Shown: positions 1 to 8,024 of the stretch, piece after piece
How positions within the stretch are numbered: the stretch's first letter is position 1
How the letters are laid out: each line of letters opens with the position of its first letter
DNA from: Pseudomonas luteola NBRC 103146
Lineage (GTDB): Bacteria; Pseudomonadota; Gammaproteobacteria; Pseudomonadales; Pseudomonadaceae
Assembly: GCF_002091675.1 (NCBI RefSeq)
Contig: NZ_BDAE01000014.1
Location: 82,066 to 146,065, forward strand
Length of the DNA: 64,000 nt
Reading direction: 5' to 3'
Notes under the pieces: generated by a model
The model's input: the letters and a program-made list of their open reading frames with translations, nothing else
The model's database searches: none
Told to the model about the DNA's origin: nothing
Program-made: the position numbers and the translations under genes

Positions 1-1
1 T

Positions 2-91
2 GATCCCCATGTAGGGCCCAATGCCGATGCCACACGGCAAGCCACAGAGGATGTATTGGCGTTTCTGAAAAACGTATTGGATAAACCGTAA
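2..91 (+). CDS. C-terminal end of a probable alpha/beta hydrolase (partial)
   Basis: The plus-strand frame starting at base 2 is open from the window edge to a TAA at 89-91 and gives 29 residues ending LAFLKNVLDKP. A C-terminal tail with DADATRQA followed by a short helix of the type AFLKxxL is common in dienelactone-hydrolase-like proteins, so that family is my guess. The catalytic residues lie outside the window. A perfect hairpin lies just after the stop, which supports a real gene end. The family assignment is weak because so little is visible. Confidence 0.4.
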   Translation, partial: DPHVGPNADATRQATEDVLAFLKNVLDKP

Positions 92-99
92 AACGAATT

Positions 100-124
100 A
101 CCCAGCCTCTTGCCAAGGCTGGGT
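100..124. terminator. Shared terminator hairpin between convergent genes
   Basis: ACCCAGCCT (100-108) and AGGCTGGGT (116-124) form a perfect 9-bp stem with a 7-nt loop. It sits between the plus-strand gene ending at 91 and the minus-strand dedA-like gene ending at 132. There is no long T run on either side, so its efficiency is uncertain. Confidence 0.5.
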
Positions 125-131
125 GACAGGA

Positions 132-695
132 TCAGGCGTGGCGACGCCGACGGAAGAACCAGATTGCGGCAACGATAGCCAGTAAGGTGGCGGCTATTCC
201 TGCCAGCCATAGTCCGGCATGTGGCTGGGTTGCAAAAAGCCGTTGCACGAACTCTCCCACACCGTAGCCAATACTGACCATGATGGTTGCCCAGAGAAAG
301 GCGCCAACGATATTCAGTGGTACGAAGCGTCTGGCAGGGATGCCGCTGGTGCCGATGATGATTGGGCCAATGGTTCTGAAGCCATACGCAAACCGCGTCC
401 CGATCACCCATAGCGATGGATAGCGCTGAATCAGTTGGCGTGCTCGCTCGATTCGGTGCTGATGACGGTGAAACTTCTTCAGGACGGGATCGCCATATCG
501 CCTTCCGATGAAGAAGAGGAACTGATCACTGATCATTGCGCCAATGGCCGTCATCAGAATGGTCAGGAAAAAATTCAGATAACCATGGCGGGCAGCCACA
601 CCTGCCAATATGGCCAAGCCGTCGCCTTCGATAAGCGGCCCGACCATGACGGCCAGGTAGCCGTAGTGGGTTATCCATTCGTTCGGTTCAAGCAT
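132..695 (-). CDS. DedA-family (SNARE-associated) inner-membrane protein
   Basis: This gene encodes a 187-residue polytopic membrane protein of the DedA/YqjA/YghB family, whose members take part in membrane homeostasis and lipid-carrier or proton-dependent transport. Visible family features are the acidic Glu23 and Asp25 in GPLIEGDG, a GRRYGD stretch after the first membrane region, and the later RFAYGFRTIGP...G segment with conserved arginines. A C-terminal hydrophobic helix ends in a run of arginines. I chose the ATG at 693-695 because it has an AGGA seven bases upstream; a longer frame opens only with TTG at 734. The exact transported substrate cannot be read from the sequence. Confidence 0.85.
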   Translation of the reverse strand: MLEPNEWITHYGYLAVMVGPLIEGDGLAILAGVAARHGYLNFFLTILMTAIGAMISDQFLFFIGRRYGDPVLKKFHRHQHRIERARQLIQRYPSLWVIGTRFAYGFRTIGPIIIGTSGIPARRFVPLNIVGAFLWATIMVSIGYGVGEFVQRLFATQPHAGLWLAGIAATLLAIVAAIWFFRRRRHA

Positions 696-982
696 GTTGC
701 GGTCCTGATAATCCAGGTATTGTCTCAAAAACAATACCGTCCAGGCGTTGGTCGCGCGTACCAGGCCTCGTTGAGATAGCGATCCGGGAATTTTGGCATA
801 ACCGCCTTTCGAAAGGGCAAATGAACCCTCTGCGTATCGCTATACGAAAGGATTTCGCAAACGGATCGCCATTTTGCCAAGCTAGCTAGAGAGTTACTGG
901 CACCTGATCAAGGGAAGCACCGTTGATGATCACTTAGCGAGATCCTTGATGGCTTACAGGTATGATTCACCGATACTGCCGA

Positions 983-1023
983 TAGCGCCAAAGCGGTTCA
1001 TGGGATAAACCGCTCTGGCGCTA
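983..1023 (-). terminator. Long hairpin after the DUF6348-like gene
   Basis: TAGCGCCAAAGCGGTT (983-998) pairs with AACCGCTCTGGCGCTA (1008-1023), 15 of 16 positions, around a 9-nt loop. It lies just past the stop of the minus-strand gene that ends at 1034. No T tract follows on the minus strand, so it may stabilise the 3' end or act with Rho rather than being a classic intrinsic terminator. Confidence 0.45.
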
Positions 1024-1033
1024 GGCTGTTGAG

Positions 1034-1669
1034 TTAGACTGCCCGCAGCACCACGAAATTGCGTACGCTGAAGTAGCCGTCGTCACGGCTCCACGGAAGC
1101 GCCTGCAGGTTCGAAGCACCTTCTTCCCAATGAATATTGTCACTGAGTGCCTCAAAGCGGTGCTCCTGGTTGTAGTTGCAGAAGAACGTACGAAACCAGT
1201 GGGTGTTGCCTTTCAACGGCATGTTTTGAATGGTGGTATGAATCGACGGCACCAGATTCTCCGGCAGCTCGCTGGTGCTTCCTTTGGCGGCGCGGATTCC
1301 GAGGTTGCCTACATAGGCCCGGTAGCGACGCTCATTGATCAGCCAGTTTTCAACCGAAACGTGTTCGGCTGCATCGACTTCCCAGAACGCTGCCAACAAG
1401 ACATGCAATGAGTTGGCGATAAAGTTTTCGAAGGCATTTGCCAGCCCCTCATCACCCTCACCGATACCTGCAAAAATCTCTTCGACCAGCACGCCCTCTT
1501 CGACCATCACATGAATATCCAGGCGCCCGCTGCCTTCGCCGGGATACCAGCGGGCACGTATGGCCGGGAGCTGATTGTTGGGCGCTACCCAGCCATCATA
1601 TACAGCACCGGTCAGGCCGTGTTTTTCTAGAATCAGTTTGAGTGCGTCGGTTGGGTTCAAGGTCGTCAT
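1034..1669 (-). CDS. DUF6348-like conserved hypothetical protein
   Basis: This gene encodes a 211-residue soluble protein of unknown function. The layout, with an N-terminal helix MTTLNPTDALKLILEKHG, a beta-rich middle containing RWYPGEGSGRLDIHV, and a C-terminal WSRDDGYFSVRNFVVLR, resembles the DUF6348 family as I remember it. There is no signal peptide or membrane segment. The start is uncertain: the ATG at 1667-1669 begins the recognisable domain but has no clear ribosome-binding site, while a longer frame opens with TTG at 1738. The gene stands alone and is followed by a hairpin. I do not assign a function. Confidence 0.65.
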   Translation of the reverse strand: MTTLNPTDALKLILEKHGLTGAVYDGWVAPNNQLPAIRARWYPGEGSGRLDIHVMVEEGVLVEEIFAGIGEGDEGLANAFENFIANSLHVLLAAFWEVDAAEHVSVENWLINERRYRAYVGNLGIRAAKGSTSELPENLVPSIHTTIQNMPLKGNTHWFRTFFCNYNQEHRFEALSDNIHWEEGASNLQALPWSRDDGYFSVRNFVVLRAV

Positions 1670-1799
1670 AGGAGTAGCCGTCAGTAAATAAGGAAGAGCA
1701 TGCCGAGTTTGCCGGGGCTCAGAACTGACGAGAGTCAATAGGCCGGGCCGCAGAGTAAAATCTGCCGGCGATCACGCGTGGCTCATAAAGGCGCGGATC

Positions 1800-1916
1800 A
1801 TAGGGAGCGCAGCGGCAATGAGCAATCCAAATGCCTTTACATTATTGGATCTGAGTTCTTGCTCATCTTTTGAAACATTCAAGTTCACCACGCGGTGTGC
1901 GTGGTGAACTTTTTTG
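1800..1916 (+). ncRNA. Candidate small RNA with two hairpins and a U tract
   Basis: On the plus strand there is no gene between 1740 and 1916, yet the segment ends in a strong intrinsic-terminator shape. A first structure pairs ATGAGCAA (1818-1825) with TTGCTCAT (1859-1866) and, inside it, TCCAA (1826-1830) with TTGGA (1845-1849). A second perfect 13-bp stem (1881-1893 with 1899-1911) is followed by six T. This could be an sRNA, or simply the 3' region of the minus-strand poxB. No clear promoter was found. Confidence 0.3.
1881..1915. terminator. Strong intrinsic terminator beside poxB
   Basis: AAGTTCACCACGC (1881-1893) and GCGTGGTGAACTT (1899-1911) form a perfect 13-bp stem with loop GGTGT, followed on the plus strand by TTTTTT. 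On the minus strand it lies 16 bases past the poxB stop and could end that transcript too, although the T run is on the plus side. Confidence 0.7.
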
Positions 1917-1926
1917 CACAGCAGCG

Positions 1927-3651
1927 TTAGCGCAACAGATTGGTACGTGCCAGCTCCAGGACTTCATCGCCACGGCCATTCATAACCGCCCGCAACAGAT
2001 AAAGGCTGAAGCCTTTGGCCTGCTCGAGCTTGATGGCGGGCGGCATGGCAAGCTCCTGTGTAGCCGTCACGACATCGACCAGTACCGGGCCGTCATGGGC
2101 CAGGGCCTCCCGTAAGGCAGGCTCCAGCTGTTCGGCACTGTCGACACGAATTCCCTTGACGCCCATCGCATTGGCCGTCGCAGCAAAATCCGGGTTCTGC
2201 AACTGGGTACCAGTATCCAGATAACCGCTGGCTTTCATTTCCATGGCGACAAAGCCCAATGTGGCATTGTCATAAACCACCACTTTGACCGGTAGACCCA
2301 GTTGGGCCAGCGAGATGAAATCACCCATGAGCATGGCGAAACCACCGTCACCGGACATCGAGATAACCTGGCGCGTGGGATAAGCTGCCTGAGCCCCTAT
2401 CGCCTGAGGCATGGCATTGGCCATGGAGCCATGATTGAACGAGCCGATCAGGCGGCGTTTGCCGTTCATTTTCAGATATCGGGCAGCCCATACCGTTGGG
2501 GTTCCGACGTCTGCCGTGAAAATGGCATCCTCATCCGCCAGCTCACTCAGGACCCGGGTCAGATACTGCGGATGAATAGGTCGACCGGGTTGGGAGGGTT
2601 TGGCCAGATCATCCAGTCCCTCACGGGCCTTGGCGTAGTGCTTGAGCGAATCCTCGAGGAAGTGCCGATCGGTACGATGCTCCAGTCGTGGCAAAAGCTC
2701 ACGAATGGTTTCGCCTACATCGGCGGTGATTCCCAAGTCCAGGGCGGTTCGGCGGCCTAATGCCTGAGGGTTGATGTCGACCTGTACAATCCTGGCATTG
2801 GTTGGGTAGAACTGACGATAGGGAAAATCAGTACCGAGCAAAATCAGCGTGTCACAATTGAGCATCGCATGGTAGCCGGAACTGAAGCCGATCAGGCCCG
2901 TCATGCCAACATCGAACGGATTATCCCATTCGACATGCTCTTTACCCCGTAACGCATGAACGACAGGTGCACCGAGCGTATCGGCCAGCGCAACGACTTC
3001 GTCGTGGTAGCCCGCACAGCCGCTACCGCACATCAATGTCACGGCTTTGCTATCCGCGAGCAAGGTGGCGAGTCTGTTGATATCCTGCTCCGAAGGCATC
3101 AGGCGAGGCGGATTGAGAACCGGCCAGGCGGTCTTCCCGACGTCCACTTCCAGCAGCGCCACATCGCCGGGAATCACGATGACCGCAACGCCGCGCTGGA
3201 GGATGGCGGCCCGCATGGCACGATGCAGGACTTCGGGCATTTGTGCCGGGTTACTGACGAGCTCAACGAAATGACTGCATTCCTTGAAAAGCTCCTGAGG
3301 ATGGGTTTCCTGAAAGTAGGAAAGACCAATTTCCGATGAGGGAATGTGCGCAGCGATTGCCAGGACCGGTACGTGGTTTCGGTGGCAATCATAAAGTCCG
3401 TTGATCAGGTGCAGGTTGCCTGGCCCACAACTGCCTGCACATACCGCCAGCTTGCCCGTAGCTGCTGCTTCCGCCCCGGCCGCAAAGGCTGCGGTTTCCT
3501 CGTGGCGTACATGCATCCAGTCGACGGTTTCCATCTTGCGCAAGGCATCGTTCAGGCCATTCAGACTGTCTCCGGTGACGCCCCAGATACGCTGTACGCC
3601 TGCCTGCTCCAGTGTGGTAGCCAACTGCTGGGCAATGGTGATCTTAGCCAT
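1927..3651 (-). CDS. poxB: Pyruvate dehydrogenase (quinone) / pyruvate oxidase
   Basis: This is a ThDP- and FAD-dependent enzyme that decarboxylates pyruvate to acetate and CO2 and passes electrons to ubiquinone at the inner membrane. The 574 residues match the E. coli PoxB length of 572. The N-terminal ThDP PYR domain carries the catalytic Glu51 in [13 protein letters not shown]; the central FAD domain follows; the C-terminal PP domain has [12 protein letters not shown]...N near residue 430. The last helix, ending [16 protein letters not shown], is the membrane-binding amphipathic tail typical of PoxB and not of acetolactate synthase. The ATG at 3649-3651 has an AAGGA eight bases upstream. 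It is transcribed alone and ends at a hairpin. Confidence 0.93.
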   Translation of the reverse strand: MAKITIAQQLATTLEQAGVQRIWGVTGDSLNGLNDALRKMETVDWMHVRHEETAAFAAGAEAAATGKLAVCAGSCGPGNLHLINGLYDCHRNHVPVLAIAAHIPSSEIGLSYFQETHPQELFKECSHFVELVSNPAQMPEVLHRAMRAAILQRGVAVIVIPGDVALLEVDVGKTAWPVLNPPRLMPSEQDINRLATLLADSKAVTLMCGSGCAGYHDEVVALADTLGAPVVHALRGKEHVEWDNPFDVGMTGLIGFSSGYHAMLNCDTLILLGTDFPYRQFYPTNARIVQVDINPQALGRRTALDLGITADVGETIRELLPRLEHRTDRHFLEDSLKHYAKAREGLDDLAKPSQPGRPIHPQYLTRVLSELADEDAIFTADVGTPTVWAARYLKMNGKRRLIGSFNHGSMANAMPQAIGAQAAYPTRQVISMSGDGGFAMLMGDFISLAQLGLPVKVVVYDNATLGFVAMEMKASGYLDTGTQLQNPDFAATANAMGVKGIRVDSAEQLEPALREALAHDGPVLVDVVTATQELAMPPAIKLEQAKGFSLYLLRAVMNGRGDEVLELARTNLLR

Positions 3652-3865
3652 AACGATTCGTCCTTTGACAAAGTAAATGATCGATGGCTCAAGGCAGCAT
3701 AGGACGTGGCTGGGTTCGGTTTAACGCCAGGGATTGCAGCCATCCAGATGATGAGATAGCGATGCTGCAAACAAGTACGCTCTAGATCAGCCTGCCATCG
3801 AAGCTCTTTCGAAGCAGGCGTTCCAGGCTAAGTTCAATCGATTTCTGGAGGAAGATAGGGCAGGA

Positions 3866-4111
3866 CTAACCCTTGGCGGATTGAATGGCGTCCAGCAGGG
3901 CTTGGTCAGACGTCTTGTCAATCCATGCTTCAGGCAAGCTCACGCGTACTGACTGCTCACCACCACTAGGCGTACATACCACGGTAACGTTGCCTTCGGC
4001 ATCTTTGGTAAGACTCTTGGCCGCTTTGGCCGTTTTCTGGCTTCCTCCCGAGAAAGCCTCTACACAGGTCCACGTGGTATTGCCTTCGTCCTGAACGGTG
4101 CGTTGTTTCAT
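3866..4111 (-). CDS. Small hypothetical protein (81 aa)
   Basis: The gene encodes an 81-residue soluble protein starting MKQRTVQDEGNTTWTC, rich in Ser, Thr and Lys, with two cysteines and a C-terminal LPEAWIDKTSDQALLDAI helix. Similar short proteins occur in pseudomonads as conserved hypotheticals, from memory. The ATG at 4109-4111 is preceded by a weak GAGTGA. There is no signal peptide and no recognisable domain. I cannot assign a function. Confidence 0.6.
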   Translation of the reverse strand: MKQRTVQDEGNTTWTCVEAFSGGSQKTAKAAKSLTKDAEGNVTVVCTPSGGEQSVRVSLPEAWIDKTSDQALLDAIQSAKG

Positions 4112-4227
4112 GGTGTCACTCTATCGACTGCCTGCACGGCGTTACGCTATAGACGTAGCGCGCATGGTTAGAGTTCTTGACCTCAACGCCTTGCAGGCTT
4201 TCGGCAATCCAGAGTCATACCCGACCC

Positions 4228-5142
4228 TCACTCTTCAAGCAGCTCCAGCAAGTCATCCGAGGGTGCCGTGGCGTTTTCAGGCTGACCTGATGAAGTGGGC
4301 GTGTCAGCCGACGCTGGCGAAGCGGCGGGCTCGGTTGTGGGAGAGGCTGGAGCGGCGGCTGGCGCAGTAAATTGCTCGAAGGCTGACGTGTCGATAGGTG
4401 TAATGGGCGGCGCTTGGGGCGGTAATGGTACGGGTACAGAAGAAAACCCCGCATCAGGATCCGGGCGTGTCTCAGGAGCAGGTGCCGCCGAGGCTGGCTT
4501 CGGTGCCAGCGCCTGTGCAGGTTGGCTGGGCTGTGCAGAAGAGGGCGTGCTGGCGAGTGGGCTCGGCGCGGGCGCTGCTTTTGTTTGATGTATTCCTTTG
4601 TTGGCCTTTTGGGCCTGAGCCGGCAAGAAGCTTTCTACCAGGGAAAAATAGCGGCTATAGAACTTGCCTGACGTAACCGTCTCGCTGGCGACCTTGACCA
4701 TGGAGTCGTTTGTCGAGCCGATAGGCATCGATACCGAGCCGAGCACACCTACTCCCAGGCTCGCCGAGTTATTGAGCTTTTTCAGCGCATAACGGTCCTG
4801 AAGCGCGTTGGCAAAGATGGTTGATCCATGATCGTTGGGGGTATTGGCCGTGCAGACAACATTAAAGCTGATTTCGAGGTGGTTCTCTCCGGTCTGCTGA
4901 AAGCTCTTACGGCCACTGACGAGCTTTGGATCATTGCTGGTAATGATATAGCCCTGACTGAGCAGCGCACGTCGAGCTGCTTCGCAGGCAGCCGTATCGT
5001 TTACCGGATAGCTACGCGAAAACGTACCCGAGTCATCGAAATTTTCGTGTTCGTACACGGCAGGCTTGTTGTTCGAGCAGCCAGCCAGGCCGGTCAGCAT
5101 AGTGGCCAGTGCCAGTGCGCCGATACCAATCGATTTTGACAT
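4228..5142 (-). CDS. DUF2242-family lipoprotein
   Basis: This 304-residue protein starts with a lipoprotein signal (MSKSIGIGALALATMLTGLAGC, lipobox LAGC) and should be anchored in the outer or inner membrane. The folded part, roughly residues 28-185, has the DUF2242 features ACEAARRALLSQGY, GRKSF and EISFNVVC. The C-terminal 110 residues are a Pro/Ala/Ser-rich, probably disordered tail ending in an acidic DDLLELLEE. I chose the ATG at 5140-5142 because it gives the signal peptide directly and has AGGA at the right distance; an upstream in-frame start would add 19 residues. Function unknown. Confidence 0.85.
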   Translation of the reverse strand: MSKSIGIGALALATMLTGLAGCSNNKPAVYEHENFDDSGTFSRSYPVNDTAACEAARRALLSQGYIITSNDPKLVSGRKSFQQTGENHLEISFNVVCTANTPNDHGSTIFANALQDRYALKKLNNSASLGVGVLGSVSMPIGSTNDSMVKVASETVTSGKFYSRYFSLVESFLPAQAQKANKGIHQTKAAPAPSPLASTPSSAQPSQPAQALAPKPASAAPAPETRPDPDAGFSSVPVPLPPQAPPITPIDTSAFEQFTAPAAAPASPTTEPAASPASADTPTSSGQPENATAPSDDLLELLEE

Positions 5143-5294
5143 TGCAGATCCTGAAAACAGCCAACGCCAGACAAGAAGCGCATGGCGTACAACGGGCATG
5201 AAGAGAACGCATTAAACAGAATGCAATGCTACTACGGAAGAGTAAGGCTAAAAAGATATCAAGTGGGTGCTAGGTGACCGGATGTGTCCTCTTA

Positions 5295-7259
5295 TCAAGC
5301 CGGACTGACAAGCTGGCGTGACCGCTTGCCATTACCTAGTGCCGTCTTGGTTGAGGCCTTGCGCGGAGCCGCCTTGCGCTTTTTCTTGAACGGCGTGGAC
5401 TTACGCCCCGCTGGAATAGCCGGCCCGCTAAAGGTCAGGTTCAACCCCATGCAGCGCTCGACCTGTTTGCTCATCCAGGCGGATTGCTTGGTCACGAACT
5501 CTTCAAGGCTCATCTCTCCGGTTTGAACCATATCCAGCGCTTGCTCCCAGATAGCGGTTGTACCGGGATCGGCAATAGCCCGAGGCACAGCGTCGATCAG
5601 ACTGAAGGCAGCAGGCGTGGCGAGCAGAGCCTTACCCTGCTTGGTCAGATAACCGCGGTCCAGCAGCCCTTGAATGATCCCGGCGCGTGTCGCCTCCGTC
5701 CCAATACCTGTGGTGTCCTTCAGTTTTTGCTTGAGCTTGGGGTCGTCCACCAGTTTGGCTACCTTCTTCATGGCCTTGATCAGGTCACCTTCGGTGAAGG
5801 GTTTGGGCGGTTGTGTCCAAAGGTCTTTGAGCTGAACATCCACCACAGTGCATAACTGGTCTTTGGAAAGCATGGGCAGCGGCTGTGGTGCTGGCGCTTC
5901 CTTTCCCTTTGCTGGCGTAAGTGCTTCCGGCAGGGCTCGCTTCCAGCCTGGCTCGACGATGCGCTTGCCTACAGCCCTGAGCAACTGTCCTGCGCAGTCA
6001 AAATCGGCTTGAGTACGGTCGTACTCATGGTTTGGGAGAAATTGCGCCAGGTAGCGGGCGCGGATCAAGGTATAGACTGCCTTGTGCTTGCCCGTCAGCC
6101 GATCCAGGCTGCTGATAGCTGCGGTTGGAATGATGCCGTGGTGTGCGCTGACCTTTGCATCATTCCAGGCCCGCGAGCGGCGCCTCAGGTCCAGGTGCGC
6201 CTTGAGAGGCAGAAGGGAGGAGTCGGAGCGCTCAAGCGCCGCCATGATGGCTGGGGCTTCGCCATGCTGGCTCAAGGGAAGATAGCCGCAATCGCTGCGC
6301 GGATAGGTAATGACCTTATGGGTTTCGTATAGCGCCTGGGCAATATCCAGCGTTTCCTGGGCGCCCAGGCCAAGCTTTTTCGAGCACACCTCTTGCAGCG
6401 TGCCCAGATCAAACGGCAATGGAGCAAGCTCACGCATGCGTTCGGTCTGTACCTTCATCACCTGAGCAGTGTCTGTCTGGCGCATCGCCTCTGCTGCACT
6501 CTGGGCGATATCCTGGCGCAGGCAGCGGCCCTGATCGTCGCAGACATCCTCAGGAGCCTTCCATTGGGCCGTAAACTGATGGCCCTCGGCAGACAACAAC
6601 ACATCGATTGCCCAGAACGGTACAGGCACAAAGTTGGCAATGCTGCGATCACGGTCGACTACCAGTCGCAGGGTAGGGGTTTGCACACGTCCTACGGGCA
6701 GGACGCCCTGATACCCTGACCGTTGGCCCAGTAATGTAAACAGACGGCTCATGTTCATGCCGATCAGCCAGTCGGCACGCGAGCGACCCAGCGCCGAATG
6801 ATAGAGGCTGAAGGTATCAGCGCCGGGTTTTAGCGTAGCCAGCGCCTTACGAATGGAAGCATCATCCAGCGCCGACAACCACAGACGCTGGATAGGCCCC
6901 TTGTAGCGACAATGTTCGACCAGTTCGCGGGCAATCATCTCGCCTTCGCGATCAGCGTCCGTTGCAATGATCAATTCCCGGGCTTCGCCAAGCAGCCTTT
7001 TGACCGCCTTGAATTGGCTTGCGGTCTTGGGCTTGACGAGCATTTTCCACTTTTCCGGGATGATAGGCAGATCTTGCAGATTCCACCGCTTATACCGATC
7101 GTCATAGGCATCTGGCGGGGCTGTTTCAAGCAGGTGGCCAATGCACCAGGTTACAGTGGCCTGCGGGCCTGTCCAGCAGCCTTCGCCACGGCGAGTAGCG
7201 CCCAGCACCTTGGCAATGTCTTTGGCTTGGGAAGGTTTTTCGCACAGGAAGAGCCGCAT
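5295..7259 (-). CDS. topB: DNA topoisomerase III (type IA)
   Basis: The enzyme relaxes and decatenates DNA by cutting one strand through a 5' phosphotyrosine. The 654 residues carry the N-terminal Toprim fold (EKPS near residue 7, DADREGE at 101-107), the catalytic Tyr319 in HKVITYPRSD, and the GVLPVGRVQTPTL gate motif around 185-196. The C-terminal tail is Lys/Arg-rich (KKKRKAAPRK), like the TopB DNA-binding tail, and has no zinc fingers. I place the start at the MRLF-type ATG (7257-7259), which matches family proteins; an upstream ATG at 7271 adds four residues, and neither has a good ribosome-binding site. A perfect LexA-type box lies about 66 bases upstream, so DNA-damage control is likely. 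Confidence 0.93.
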   Translation of the reverse strand: MRLFLCEKPSQAKDIAKVLGATRRGEGCWTGPQATVTWCIGHLLETAPPDAYDDRYKRWNLQDLPIIPEKWKMLVKPKTASQFKAVKRLLGEARELIIATDADREGEMIARELVEHCRYKGPIQRLWLSALDDASIRKALATLKPGADTFSLYHSALGRSRADWLIGMNMSRLFTLLGQRSGYQGVLPVGRVQTPTLRLVVDRDRSIANFVPVPFWAIDVLLSAEGHQFTAQWKAPEDVCDDQGRCLRQDIAQSAAEAMRQTDTAQVMKVQTERMRELAPLPFDLGTLQEVCSKKLGLGAQETLDIAQALYETHKVITYPRSDCGYLPLSQHGEAPAIMAALERSDSSLLPLKAHLDLRRRSRAWNDAKVSAHHGIIPTAAISSLDRLTGKHKAVYTLIRARYLAQFLPNHEYDRTQADFDCAGQLLRAVGKRIVEPGWKRALPEALTPAKGKEAPAPQPLPMLSKDQLCTVVDVQLKDLWTQPPKPFTEGDLIKAMKKVAKLVDDPKLKQKLKDTTGIGTEATRAGIIQGLLDRGYLTKQGKALLATPAAFSLIDAVPRAIADPGTTAIWEQALDMVQTGEMSLEEFVTKQSAWMSKQVERCMGLNLTFSGPAIPAGRKSTPFKKKRKAAPRKASTKTALGNGKRSRQLVSPA

Positions 7260-7324
7260 AGCTATCGTCATTCAAATCAACAATAGCGTAAGCATGCTAA
7301 AACCGCAGCGCAGAGGCAATCGAA

Positions 7325-7344
7325 ATCTGTATATGCATACAGAT
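7325..7344 (-). promoter_or_regulatory. LexA (SOS) box upstream of topB
   Basis: The sequence ATCTGTATATGCATACAGAT is a perfect 20-bp palindrome. Its core CTGT-N8-ACAG with an AT-rich alternating centre is the LexA consensus of gammaproteobacteria. It lies in the gap upstream of minus-strand topB and downstream of the next minus-strand gene, so topB is the only sensible target. Confidence 0.75.
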
Positions 7345-7432
7345 AATGCACGCTGCCAGCTTTATTTGGCGAATCGATAAAGTACGAAGTGGGCCGTCGA
7401 TCATACTGTCATTCGGCCCAACCGGTTCTGCA

Positions 7433-7690
7433 TTAGAACTTCAAGAGATCCACCATGTTAAGAATGGCAGTAGAGAACATCAGGGTAAAAAGGCATACCA
7501 GTGAGAGTTTAAGCTTTTTCAAGCCTGACTCCTGACGCTGGCGCTTGGCCTTTGTTAACGCCTTGATGGCTGCAGAGGGGCGAATACCGTTGTTCAGCAT
7601 CCAACCCAGAATTTCATTTTCAGGCCGTCCTCTCATTACCGCTGAGGTAGCCAGTCGCGTTAGCCCTTCTGAGCACGCTTCGTCACGCAT
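7433..7690 (-). CDS. Small single-span membrane protein (85 aa)
   Basis: The protein has a soluble basic N-terminal part (residues 1-58, ending in a Lys/Arg/Gln-rich stretch KAKRQRQESGLKKLK) and one hydrophobic C-terminal helix, about residues 60-80, ending NMVDLLKF. The basic stretch before the helix predicts an inward N-terminus. The ATG at 7688-7690 has a weak GGA upstream. I do not recognise the family. It sits between topB and the divergent dehydrogenase with no shared operon. Confidence 0.55.
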   Translation of the reverse strand: MRDEACSEGLTRLATSAVMRGRPENEILGWMLNNGIRPSAAIKALTKAKRQRQESGLKKLKLSLVCLFTLMFSTAILNMVDLLKF

Positions 7691-7932
7691 GAGTTAATCC
7701 AGTGATTTCGACCCTCTGAGCGTAATGCGATATGCATGAGGATTCAATGATGGCCGTATTACAAAAACGCATATTTATCGCTTACTTCGTCGGAAGTTGA
7801 GCCAGGTCAACCCGGCAAGTCAGCAGTCCCTTGGATCTACCTTGAAGGTAATCGACTCATGTGACCAGAACTTGACGACTATGTTGCAAGGCAGGGTGAT
7901 ATTCCTGGCTGAATGTAAACGCTATATGCACC

Positions 7933-7960
7933 TTGACGATCCGACCCCTGACAGTAGACT
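7933..7960 (+). promoter_or_regulatory. Sigma70-type promoter of the zinc dehydrogenase gene
   Basis: TTGACG (7933-7938) and TAGACT (7955-7960) are separated by 16 bases. The predicted transcription start near 7967 falls on the palindromic operator, 58 bases before the ATG. The gap 7691-8024 otherwise holds nothing I recognise. Confidence 0.5.
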
Positions 7961-7966
7961 CTAAAA

Positions 7967-7981
7967 TGAAACGTCGTTTCA
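7967..7981 (+). promoter_or_regulatory. Palindromic operator TGAAACG-T-CGTTTCA
   Basis: This is a perfect 15-bp palindrome at the predicted transcription start of the downstream dehydrogenase. With its flanks it reads AAATGAAACGTCGTTTCA, very like the KdgR (IclR family) consensus, and also compatible with a LacI/GntR-family site. No regulator gene is adjacent. Confidence 0.5.
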
Positions 7982-8024
7982 CAATGGCGAAACCTTTAAT
8001 AATCACAACAATGAAAGGATCCCT

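Noticed and set aside
1927..3651. Acetolactate synthase instead of pyruvate oxidase
   Set aside because: The C-terminal membrane-binding tail and N-terminal wording follow PoxB, and there is no small regulatory subunit gene beside it.
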